In this document: piece after piece, positions 8,098-16,142 of the stretch
How positions within the stretch are numbered: the first letter of the stretch is position 1
How the letters are laid out: each line of letters begins with the position of its first letter
From: Rhizobium sp. S152
Lineage (GTDB): Bacteria > Pseudomonadota > Alphaproteobacteria > Rhizobiales > Rhizobiaceae
Assembly (NCBI RefSeq): GCF_030380735.1
Contig: NZ_JAUDRZ010000003.1
Coordinates: 248,001 to 312,000, forward strand
DNA length: 64,000 nucleotides
Reading direction: 5' to 3'
The notes under the pieces: generated by a model
What the model was told of the DNA's origin: nothing
Seen by the model: only the letters and a program-made list of their open reading frames with translations
Database searches by the model: none
Program-made: the position numbers and the translations under genes

Positions 8098-10869
8098 ATG
8101 ACTGCCCATGTCACGCCCGCTTTGTCGCCATCGCATGATGTGCGCGAGCGAATGACACTCGACGGCCTCTGGCAGTTCAGGTTCGAAGGCCAGACCGAAT
8201 GGCGGACGACGTCGGTTCCTTCCGTCTGGCAATCCGAATTCGCCGATCTGCGCGATGCTTTCGGCACGGCGGTTTATCGTCGGCGTTTCGCGCTTCCCGG
8301 CGAATGGGCCGGCCGCGAGATCGTGCTGCATTTCGGCGCCGTGAACTATTTCTCCGAAATCTCCGTCAACGGTCGGTCGATCGGCGCCAATGAAGGCGGC
8401 TATCTGCCGTTCTCGCTCGTAATCCCGCGCGACGTGCTGAAGGCCGACAACGAGATCGAGGTCAGCGTGACGCTGCCGAGCGCCGATGCGGTGAAGTATC
8501 CGGATTTCCCCTTCGCCGAGATCCCGCACGGCAAGCAGAGCTGGTACGGGCCGCTCGGCGGCATCTGGCAGTCCGTGACGCTCGAGGCGCGCGATGCCAT
8601 GCATATCAAGCACGCAACGATCAATGCCGATCTCGGCTCCGGCAACGTTCGCGTCGATCTTGATCTCTCGACTGCGGCGGGCGATGCCGAGGTTCAGGTC
8701 GTGATCCATGGACCCGATGGCGCCTTGCAGGCGACCGCGACGGGCAGGGGGCAAACTCTCGGCCTCACCGTGCCGAACGTAAAGCCATGGTCGCCGGAAA
8801 CGCCCAATCTCTACCGCGCGGATATCAGCCTTGTCTCGGCGGGTTCAGTCGTCGACGCGACATCGGTTACCTTCGGATTTCGGACCATCGAGACGCGGGA
8901 CGGAAAGCTTTTCCTGAACGGTGAACCGCTCTACATGCGCGCCGCGCTCGACCAGGATTATTACCCCGAGGGCATCTGCACGCCGCCGTCGCTCGAATTC
9001 CTCGAGGATCAGGCGCGCAAGGCAAAGGCGCTCGGGCTGAACACGCTGCGCGTTCACATCAAGGTTCCCGATCCGCGCTACTACGACGTTGCCGATCGCC
9101 TCGGCCTGTTGATCTGGACGGAAATTCCGAACGTCCAGACGTTCACGGAGGCCTCCGCCCGCCGCATGCGCGACACGATGGAGGGGATCATCCGGCGCGA
9201 CGGCCACCATCCGTCGATCATCGCCTGGACGATCATCAACGAGGATTGGGGCACGCGTCTCGTCGAGAATGCGGATCACCGCCGCTGGCTGGTCGAGACC
9301 TTCGACTGGCTGAAGGCGCGCGATTCCGGCCGCCTCGTCACCGATAATTCCGCCTGCTTCCCGAACTTCCACGTCAAGTCCGATCTCAACGACTATCACT
9401 ACTACCGCTCGGTGCCGGAGCGCCGCGAGGAGTGGGACGACATCACAAGCCAGTTCGCGACCGGCGCCGAATGGACATATTCCAGCCTCGGCGATGCTCA
9501 GTGGCGGGGAGACGAACCGCTGATCGTCTCCGAGTTCGGCGTCTGGGGATTGCCGGACCCGTCGAAGCTGCTGCTAGAGGATGGCTCCGAACCGTTCTGG
9601 ATGGAAACTGGAGCCACCTGGGGCGATGGCGTCGCCTATCCGCACGGCGTGCAGAAGCGTTTCCGGGCGCTGCATCTCGACACCGTCTTCAAGGATTTCG
9701 GCTCCTTCATCGAGGCGGCGCAGTGGTACCAGTTCGCCAACCTCAAATACGAGATCGAGGTGATGCGCGCGCATCCCGAGATCGTCGGCTACGTCATCAC
9801 GGAGTTCACCGACGTCCATTGGGAAGCCAACGGCCTGCTGGATATCAACCGCAACCCGCGCGTTTTCCACGACCGGTTCGCCAGCATCAACACGGATATC
9901 GTCATCGTCGCGCGCCCCAAGGCATGGTCTGCCTATTCCGGTGACGTGCTTGACGTCGATCTCTCGGTGGCGACCGGTGGCGCGTCCATCCCCGAGGGGG
10001 CGACGATCCGCTGGAGCTACGGCCAGGATGGCGAACGCCCGCTTCCGGCCATGGGTGCCAACGCGATAGCGCGCGCCGGCACCGTGCCGCTGACGATGCC
10101 GGAAACAGCAGGCAACCGCACGCTCAGCATCGCGTTCGAGGTCACGGCCGGCGGCCGGCGCATTGCCGCCAATGTCCTCGACATCGCGCTTTACGCCAAA
10201 CGCAACGCGGCCGGCCTGCCGACGATCGCATCCAGAGATCCGGCACTTCGCGCCTTCGCCGAAAAGCTCGGCTATCCGGTCTCGGAGCCCGAAGCGGCCG
10301 ACGTCAACCTGGCCCATGCCCTCGACGAGAGCGATATCGAGGCGATGCGCCACGGCGCGCGCTATCTTGTCATCGCCGACGGCAGCGTCGCCACGCATCG
10401 CAACCTGCGCACGGATATTCCCGCCGGTGAAATGCCCTATCGCGCGATGAGCGTCGACGAGCGCGACATGCCAGTTGGTATCGACCAGCAGGTGCCCGGA
10501 ATCGGCCTCATCGCCCGCGAGGGCACGCTCTGGCGCGGAGACTGGATCGCGAACTTCAGCTGGATTCGCCGCGAGGGCGCCTTCGCATCGCTGCCGGGCG
10601 GCCCGCTGCTCGATCTGTCCTTCGAAAAGGTCGTCCCGCACCACGTCATGACCGGTTTCCGCACCTTCGAATATGCCGGGCCGGTTCACGGCGGGCTGGT
10701 GATCGGCTGGGTCCACAAGCCGGCGGTCACGATCGCCGAGCGCCGCGTCGGGAAGGGCAGGCTCGTCGCGACGACGTTCCGGCTGACCAACGCGCCCGCC
10801 GGCACCGACCCCGTGGCGGCGACCCTTTTCGATGCCATGATCGCTACCGTCAACCAGAGCAAAGGATGA
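8098..10869 (+). CDS. Glycoside hydrolase family 2 protein (beta-galactosidase/beta-glucuronidase type)
   Basis: The 923-residue enzyme has no signal peptide, so it is likely cytoplasmic. The N-terminal jelly-roll sugar-binding domain begins around MTLDGLWQFRFEG. An immunoglobulin-like domain and the GH2 TIM barrel follow. Glu382 in TIINEDW is the expected acid/base, and Glu479 in IVSEFGVWG is the expected nucleophile. The C-terminal ~300 residues (after about 600) are an extra beta-rich region. AAGGGAGG precedes the ATG. Next to a LacI regulator and a sugar-binding protein, it probably hydrolyses an imported beta-glycoside; substrate specificity cannot be read from these motifs. Confidence 0.92.
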   Translation: MTAHVTPALSPSHDVRERMTLDGLWQFRFEGQTEWRTTSVPSVWQSEFADLRDAFGTAVYRRRFALPGEWAGREIVLHFGAVNYFSEISVNGRSIGANEGGYLPFSLVIPRDVLKADNEIEVSVTLPSADAVKYPDFPFAEIPHGKQSWYGPLGGIWQSVTLEARDAMHIKHATINADLGSGNVRVDLDLSTAAGDAEVQVVIHGPDGALQATATGRGQTLGLTVPNVKPWSPETPNLYRADISLVSAGSVVDATSVTFGFRTIETRDGKLFLNGEPLYMRAALDQDYYPEGICTPPSLEFLEDQARKAKALGLNTLRVHIKVPDPRYYDVADRLGLLIWTEIPNVQTFTEASARRMRDTMEGIIRRDGHHPSIIAWTIINEDWGTRLVENADHRRWLVETFDWLKARDSGRLVTDNSACFPNFHVKSDLNDYHYYRSVPERREEWDDITSQFATGAEWTYSSLGDAQWRGDEPLIVSEFGVWGLPDPSKLLLEDGSEPFWMETGATWGDGVAYPHGVQKRFRALHLDTVFKDFGSFIEAAQWYQFANLKYEIEVMRAHPEIVGYVITEFTDVHWEANGLLDINRNPRVFHDRFASINTDIVIVARPKAWSAYSGDVLDVDLSVATGGASIPEGATIRWSYGQDGERPLPAMGANAIARAGTVPLTMPETAGNRTLSIAFEVTAGGRRIAANVLDIALYAKRNAAGLPTIASRDPALRAFAEKLGYPVSEPEAADVNLAHALDESDIEAMRHGARYLVIADGSVATHRNLRTDIPAGEMPYRAMSVDERDMPVGIDQQVPGIGLIAREGTLWRGDWIANFSWIRREGAFASLPGGPLLDLSFEKVVPHHVMTGFRTFEYAGPVHGGLVIGWVHKPAVTIAERRVGKGRLVATTFRLTNAPAGTDPVAATLFDAMIATVNQSKG

Positions 10870-10964
10870 GGAGAGGCCGCTTGTTCCGCCGAAGGGCGAT
10901 GATGGAGATGCTCTAAAAAAACAGACGTAGAACGTGTTTTCGCAAGCAATAGGAGGAGATTGCG

Positions 10965-12281
10965 ATGAAAGCCAGAATGAGAAGCATATTGATGGCGGCG
11001 GCGCTGACCCTGGCGTCCGGTGCCGCCTTCGCCGCCGATCCGGTCGAAATCACGCTGCAGCGCTTCTTCGGCGCCTGCGATGCCGATTGGGGGAGCAACA
11101 CCGACGTCAGCAAGGCCGTCGGCGAGTGCGGCATCATCACCTCGCAGATCAACAAGTTCGTTGCCGACAATCCCGACATCAAGATCAACGTCAACACCGT
11201 GGAATGGCCGGGCTACGACCAGCTGACCGCGCAGATCGCATCGGGCGAGCCGCCGGATGTCGTCACCATGCATGAATCCGTCCTGTCCGATTATCAATCC
11301 AAGGGACTGATCGAGCCGCTGGACGACATGCTCAAGGCTGCCGGCGTCGATCCCGCCGCGTTCACCGCTGCGGGTCGCGAAGGTGTGACGAAGGAAGGCC
11401 AGATCTTCGGCCTGCCGATCGATTCCCACACCATGCTGTGGCACATCAACATGAACTATTTCCGCCAGGCCGGCCTCGTCAACGACGACGGTACGCCGAT
11501 GCTGCCCAAGACCGCCGACGAGCTTCTTGCGCAGGCAAAGCAGTTCAAGGAAAAGACCGGCAAGCCCTACCTCGTGCAGAGCATGACCAACGAGAAGGGC
11601 GCCTTTTATCGTGCGCTCTACATCTACCTCACGCAGATGAAGTCGGACTTCTTCGCCGATCCGACGCATGTGAAGCTCAACACGCCCGAAGCCAAGAAGG
11701 TCGTCCAGCTGTTCAAGGACATCTACGATCAGGACCTGACGACCAAGGACGAGGATTATGCCGCCTCGCTCTCCGGCTTCACCAAGGGTGAGGGCGGCGT
11801 TCTCCTGAACGGTACCTGGGTGGTGGGTGACTTCGACGCGCAGTCGAAGCAGGCCGACAACCCGCTCAGCAACGGCTACGCCGTCTATCCTTATCCGCCG
11901 GTCTTTGGCGGCGAACCGGCCTACTGGTCGGATGGTCACTCCTGGGCGGTTACGAAGAAGGACCGCACGCCGGAGCAGACGGCCGCCATCGGCAAGTTCA
12001 TGAAGTTCATGGCGGACCACAACTTCGACTGGGCACGCACCGGCCACCTTCCGGCGCAGCAGGCGGTGATCGATTCCGCCGAGTTCAAGGCGCTGCCGCA
12101 CCGCACGACGATCCTCAGCATCGCCAACGTCGCCAAGCCGCTGCCGGCGCAGGTGCGCCACCAGTTCGCCGTCAACGACACGATCGGCGAGGAAATCGCT
12201 GCGGCCATCATGGGCCAGAAGGACATCGAGGCCGCGCTCACCGATGCCGAGACGCGCGTCAACGATCTGCTGGCGAACTGA
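10965..12281 (+). CDS. ABC transporter sugar-binding protein without adjacent permeases
   Basis: The 438-residue family-1 extracellular solute-binding protein has a signal peptide (MKARMRSILMAAALTLASGAAFA) and an AGGAGG ribosome-binding site. It follows the GH2 gene by 95 bp in the same direction. No permease or ATPase genes accompany it. Its closest relative in the window is the binding protein at 33412-34737. The two share long identical stretches, including RFFGACDADWG, NTDVSKAVGECGIITS, VEWPGYDQLTAQ and ELLAQAKQFKEKTGKPY. It may therefore dock on the importer encoded at 34820-37696, delivering a second ligand. Confidence 0.92.
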   Translation: MKARMRSILMAAALTLASGAAFAADPVEITLQRFFGACDADWGSNTDVSKAVGECGIITSQINKFVADNPDIKINVNTVEWPGYDQLTAQIASGEPPDVVTMHESVLSDYQSKGLIEPLDDMLKAAGVDPAAFTAAGREGVTKEGQIFGLPIDSHTMLWHINMNYFRQAGLVNDDGTPMLPKTADELLAQAKQFKEKTGKPYLVQSMTNEKGAFYRALYIYLTQMKSDFFADPTHVKLNTPEAKKVVQLFKDIYDQDLTTKDEDYAASLSGFTKGEGGVLLNGTWVVGDFDAQSKQADNPLSNGYAVYPYPPVFGGEPAYWSDGHSWAVTKKDRTPEQTAAIGKFMKFMADHNFDWARTGHLPAQQAVIDSAEFKALPHRTTILSIANVAKPLPAQVRHQFAVNDTIGEEIAAAIMGQKDIEAALTDAETRVNDLLAN

Positions 12282-12290
12282 TCATCACCA

Positions 12291-12320
12291 TGGTTCATCC
12301 GGCTTCAGCCGGGTGAACCA
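12291..12320. terminator. Hairpin between convergent genes
   Basis: A 13-bp stem with one G-T wobble pairs 12291-12303 with 12308-12320 around the tetraloop TTCA. It lies between the converging binding-protein and DUF882 genes. There is no T-run on either side, so it is a terminator-like or RNA 3'-end-protecting hairpin rather than a classic intrinsic terminator. Confidence 0.55.
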
Positions 12321-12351
12321 CTGTCGGACGCCGGGCGAATGAAGAACGGCT

Positions 12352-13677
12352 TCAACCGTCCACGGCAAACCTGGTGGCGTCGAAGTCGTCTTCGGCGAGA
12401 TCGAACGCCTCGTCTTCCTCGTCCTCATCGAAGTCGGTGCCATGCAGCCGCGGTGCGGTCATCTCCACGGCGCTACCCGGAGCACTGAGCGCCCATGTCA
12501 CCAGGGATCGCGTCGAGATCCCCCCAACGCCAGCGGAAATGACCGGCATCGTAAAGGCGATCGGCGTGGGTGCCGACGTTTCGCCATTCAGGCCCGAAAG
12601 TGCTGCGCGCTGCTGGCTTGCGATCAAGAGTTCACCGGAATGCCCCTTGCCGACGACGAGGCTTGCCAGCGTCACCGGTGGTTTCATCGTCGGCAACGCC
12701 GGCGAGATCGACGCGACGGTGATGCCGTCGACCTGCGGGCGGGTGATCGGCAGCGGGATCACGAGCGAAGCAACCTCCGGCATCGGAGGTGTGGCGGTTT
12801 CGTCGTTCACCTTGTTGCTGGCTGCCAGTGCGAGCGCCTCGCGCGCGCGGCTCTGCGGTATCGGCAGCATCGCCGTTGCAAGGCGGCTGGGAAGCTTGGC
12901 GGGTGTGACGTCGGCACCGGCATCGTCGTCCTCGCCGGTATCGCGGGCAACCTCGATCGGCCGCGTGCTCCGCTTCTTCTTCTCAGCGAGAGCGAGATTG
13001 TAGCCGGGAAGTGCCTTGCCGTCGGCAGGCAGATGGATCGTGCGGCCGTCAGGAAACAGGCGCACCAGTTCCTGCCGCGACATGCGCGGCCAGGCGCGCA
13101 CGTTGCCCACGTCGAGATGCACGAACGGCGAGCCTGATTTCGGGTAGTAGCCGACGCCGCCGACCTCAGCCTGCATGGCGAGCGCCCGGAGCGTCGTCAG
13201 CTTCACGCCCGGAATGTAGAAATCCATGGCCTTGCCGAGCATGTGCTGGCTTTTCTTCGCGACGCCGGTGTTGCGCGAACGGTTGCGCAGCATGCTGTTC
13301 GTCGCCGGCGAGCGATAGGCGGACACCACGTGGATCGGCTCCTTGGCGCCGCTGCGCTGATAGACTTCCCAGACGAGATCGAGCAGCCTGGGGTCCATCC
13401 GCGTCGGTTCGTTGCGGCGCCAGTCGCGCAGGAAGCGATTGATCCGCGCAAGGCCTTTCGGGTCGAACTTGCCGTTCCGCTTGAAGACGATCGTCGCCTT
13501 TTCGCCGGTATGCGTGAAGTAGAGTTTTAGCGCGCGCTCGTCGGTCGCGGCCTGCGCCGTTCCGGCGATGCAGGCGAATACCAAGAGAGCGATCAGGACC
13601 ACGCGGTGGGCGACGGAGAAGAGGGCCAGCGCCACCGTGGCGGTCGGGATGGTCAGGATTGTTTGATGCAGGAACAC
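12352..13677 (-). CDS. DUF882 (YcbK-like, peptidase M15 fold) exported protein
   Basis: The protein is about 441 residues from the GTG chosen at 13677; an in-frame TTG at 13737 would add 20 residues. An N-terminal hydrophobic segment ends in GTAQA. The DUF882 domain covers roughly residues 45-200, with LRDWRRNEPTRMDPRLLD, VSAYRSPATNSMLR, KSQHMLGKAMDFYI and PFVHLDVGNVRAWP. The His/Asp zinc-site pattern is that of D-Ala-D-Ala-peptidase-like proteins. The C-terminal ~240 residues are low-complexity and acidic (EDDDAG, DEDEEDEAFDLAEDD) and look disordered. A role in peptidoglycan trimming is inferred from the fold. Confidence 0.85.
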   Translation of the reverse strand: MFLHQTILTIPTATVALALFSVAHRVVLIALLVFACIAGTAQAATDERALKLYFTHTGEKATIVFKRNGKFDPKGLARINRFLRDWRRNEPTRMDPRLLDLVWEVYQRSGAKEPIHVVSAYRSPATNSMLRNRSRNTGVAKKSQHMLGKAMDFYIPGVKLTTLRALAMQAEVGGVGYYPKSGSPFVHLDVGNVRAWPRMSRQELVRLFPDGRTIHLPADGKALPGYNLALAEKKKRSTRPIEVARDTGEDDDAGADVTPAKLPSRLATAMLPIPQSRAREALALAASNKVNDETATPPMPEVASLVIPLPITRPQVDGITVASISPALPTMKPPVTLASLVVGKGHSGELLIASQQRAALSGLNGETSAPTPIAFTMPVISAGVGGISTRSLVTWALSAPGSAVEMTAPRLHGTDFDEDEEDEAFDLAEDDFDATRFAVDG

Positions 13678-13827
13678 GATACTCGTCCGCGATAAAAGGG
13701 ATCCATGACGCGCATCCGCAACGCCGCTTTGGGGCAATTATGGTCAATGGAACCTTAACGGAGGGTTTAAGCACGCGCGAATGTACGCATATGGGACGAT
13801 GCGGCGCTCGCCGGCTGTGGGAAAACG

Positions 13828-13915
13828 GCCTGATGCCGATGACATCAGGCGTCGTTCGGAGTAACGACCACATCCGTAAGCCGATACGACAGACCATCGC
13901 CTGAGCAGCGATGGT
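13828..13915 (+). promoter_or_regulatory. Three consecutive perfect hairpins in the leader of the NCS2 permease
   Basis: The stems are GCCTGATG/CATCAGGC (13828-13835 with 13843-13850), GTCGTT/AACGAC (13851-13856 with 13863-13868) and ACCATCGC/GCGATGGT (13893-13900 with 13908-13915). Loops are 7, 6 and 7 nt. None is followed by a T-run, so they are not simple terminators. They lie 93-180 bp upstream of the permease ATG, where rhizobial purine-transport genes can carry riboswitches. I could not match a known riboswitch consensus by eye. Confidence 0.5.
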
Positions 13916-14007
13916 ATCCGGCAGTATTTTCAGTTTCACCGCCGTCAACCGAACCTGACAGAACACTCGGGTCGACCGACGGGGCGGTGAGGACATTGGG
14001 GGAGTGC

Positions 14008-15327
14008 ATGAGCGAGACGGGCGGTTATTTTCCACGTTGGCGGTTGAAGACGGAAGGGCGCATCCTGCCTGACGAGCGGCTGCCGACCGGCCAGACGGTG
14101 GTGCTCGGCTTCCAGCACGTCGTGGCCATGTTCGGCTCGACGGTGCTGGCGCCGATGATCATGGGCTTCGATCCCAATGTCTCGATCCTGCTGTCGGGTA
14201 TCGCGACGCTCATCTTCTTCGTGGCCGTCGGCGGACGCGTGCCGAGCTATCTCGGCTCGTCCTTCGCCTTCATCGGGCCGGTGCTGGTGGCGACGGCTGC
14301 CTCGGCCGGTGCGCCAAATCCGAACATCGCGATCGCGCTCGGCGGTATCATCGCGGCCGGCGCGCTCTACACGCTGATCGGCATCGTCACCATGCTCGCC
14401 GGCCATCGCTGGATCGAGCGGCTGATGCCGCCGGTGCTGACCGGCGCAATCGTTGCCGCCATCGGCCTGGTGCTGGCGCCGATCGCGATTGCCAGCGCTT
14501 CGGGCACCGGTGCGGCGAGCCCTGAGGGCAGCCAGCTTTCACGCTGGGTGGCACTGCTCACCGTTGCCGCCGTCGGCCTGATCGCCGTCTACGCGCCCGG
14601 CATGACCCGCCGACTGCCGATCCTGCTCGGCGGCGCGATTTCCTACCTCGCTTATCTCGTGTTGGCGAATGGTCTCGGCCTCGGCACGCCGATCGATTTC
14701 TCCGGCGTCGCGGCCGCCGCCTGGTTCGGCCTGCCGCATTTCACGACGCCGGTGTTCTCGGCCTCGGCGATGACGCTGATTGCTCCCGTCGTCGTCATCC
14801 TGGTTGCGGAAAACCTCGGGCATATCAAGGCGATCGGCGCGATGACAGGCCGCAATCTCGATCCCTATCTCGGCCGTGCCTTCATCGGCGACGGCATAGC
14901 GACCATGCTCTCCGGCTTTCTCGGCGGCACGGGCATGACCACCTATGCGGAGAACATGGGCGTCATGGCGGTTACCCGCATCTTCTCGACGCTGGTCTTC
15001 CTGGTCGCCGCCGCGGTCGCCATTCTCCTCGGCTTCTCGCCCAAGTTCGGCGCTCTCATCCAGACGATTCCCGGCCCCGTTCTCGGCGGCCTTTCGATCG
15101 TCGTCTTCGGCCTGATCGCGGCGACCGCGGGGCGCATCTGGGTGGAGAACAAGGTCGATTTCGCAGAGCCCCGCAACCTGATCACGGTAGGTGTCGCGCT
15201 CGTGCTGGGCGCCGGCAACTTCAAGCTCGACGTCGCGGGCTTCACGCTCGACGGGATCGGCACGGCGACGATCGGCGCAATCGTGCTTTACCACGCGCTG
15301 GGTTTCGCGCGTCGCCGGAGCAACTGA
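14008..15327 (+). CDS. NCS2-family nucleobase permease (uracil/xanthine type)
   Basis: The 439-residue inner-membrane protein starts at ATG 14008 after GGGGGAG; an upstream in-frame GTG at 13987 is less likely. It has the NCS2 pattern of about 12-14 membrane spans. The N-terminus DERLPTGQTVVLGFQHVVAMFG and the central AENLGHIKAIGAMTGRNLDP are typical of the family, as is the conserved FLGGTGMTTYAENMGVMAVTR segment. Proton-driven uptake of a purine or pyrimidine base is expected. The exact base is not clear. No purine-degradation genes are adjacent, so the leader hairpins are the best clue to regulation. Confidence 0.92.
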   Translation: MSETGGYFPRWRLKTEGRILPDERLPTGQTVVLGFQHVVAMFGSTVLAPMIMGFDPNVSILLSGIATLIFFVAVGGRVPSYLGSSFAFIGPVLVATAASAGAPNPNIAIALGGIIAAGALYTLIGIVTMLAGHRWIERLMPPVLTGAIVAAIGLVLAPIAIASASGTGAASPEGSQLSRWVALLTVAAVGLIAVYAPGMTRRLPILLGGAISYLAYLVLANGLGLGTPIDFSGVAAAAWFGLPHFTTPVFSASAMTLIAPVVVILVAENLGHIKAIGAMTGRNLDPYLGRAFIGDGIATMLSGFLGGTGMTTYAENMGVMAVTRIFSTLVFLVAAAVAILLGFSPKFGALIQTIPGPVLGGLSIVVFGLIAATAGRIWVENKVDFAEPRNLITVGVALVLGAGNFKLDVAGFTLDGIGTATIGAIVLYHALGFARRRSN

Positions 15328-15352
15328 AAAGCGCTCGCCTTATACGATACGG

Positions 15353-15380
15353 CTCACCCGCTGCTGAAACGGCGGGTGAG
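15353..15380. terminator. Hairpin between convergent permease and response-regulator genes
   Basis: CTCACCCGC at 15353-15361 pairs with GCGGGTGAG at 15372-15380 (9 bp, 10-nt loop). It lies in the 77-bp convergent gap and could terminate or protect both transcripts. No strong T-run follows on either strand. Confidence 0.5.
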
Positions 15381-15404
15381 TCAACGTGAGCGCAACCAGA
15401 TCGA

Positions 15405-16142
15405 TCAGGAAATCCTGACCTGCGCGGCAAATCTGAACCCTTGCGCATGAACGGCATGAACCGGCAGCTCGACGTGAGCGGATTTGGCCTTCTGGCGCAA
15501 CCGCCGGAGGACTGCGTCGATGCTGCGGCTATCAGCGGCGAGATTTTCATATCCGATCGCTTCGGCGATTTCCCTGCGCGTAACGACCGAGCCGTCGGCC
15601 TGGGCCATGCGCTTCAATAGTTGAGCTTCACGCCCGGATAGTCTGATGACGTCACCGGAGGGCGATACGAGCCGATGTCCGGCGATATCCAGCCGCCAGG
15701 CCGGCGCCGATTCATTCGTCGGCGACGGCGCCCGCCCCTTGATGCGCCGGGCAAGATTTCTGATCGCGAGGACGAGTTCGGCGCCATCGACGGGTTTGGT
15801 GAGGTAAACATCGGCGCCCGCGTTATATCCCTTGAGGCGGTCGTCACGACCGGCGCGTGCCGTCAGGATGATGATGCCTATGTCGATCTGGGCCTGAAGC
15901 TGCTGCGTCAGTTCGATACCATTGCCGTCAGGCAGGCCTATGTCTAAGAGGGCGACATCGAACTGCTTCCGGGCAATCGCCTTGGTGAACTCGGTGACCG
16001 ATGCAACCTCGGTAACCACGATAGAGTTGAGGCGGAGGAAGTCAGTCACGCCTTGGCGCAACACATTATCGTCTTCGAGGAAAACAACTTCGATGTGCCT
16101 CGATACAGTGGCCTTGTCTTGAAATCTCGCGGGAATGCTCAT
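15405..16142 (-). CDS. OmpR-family response regulator
   Basis: The 245-residue protein has an N-terminal receiver domain (about 17-130) with acidic pocket EDD, phospho-acceptor Asp67 in VALLDIGLPDGNG, and KP in YLTKPVDG. A C-terminal winged-helix DNA-binding domain follows (RLSGREAQLLKRMAQADGS, RSIDAVLRRLRQKAK). It is divergent from the sensor kinase at 16135, and the two coding regions overlap at their starts by 8 bp, an unusual arrangement for a cognate pair. It probably controls nearby targets, with the 10-bp direct repeats at 18381 the prime candidate. Confidence 0.93.
   Translation of the reverse strand: MSIPARFQDKATVSRHIEVVFLEDDNVLRQGVTDFLRLNSIVVTEVASVTEFTKAIARKQFDVALLDIGLPDGNGIELTQQLQAQIDIGIIILTARAGRDDRLKGYNAGADVYLTKPVDGAELVLAIRNLARRIKGRAPSPTNESAPAWRLDIAGHRLVSPSGDVIRLSGREAQLLKRMAQADGSVVTRREIAEAIGYENLAADSRSIDAVLRRLRQKAKSAHVELPVHAVHAQGFRFAAQVRIS

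Noticed and set aside
13781..13864. 27-codon upstream ORF in the NCS2 permease leader
   Set aside because: The nearest Shine-Dalgarno-like sequence is about 15 nt from its ATG, and the hairpins explain the region better.
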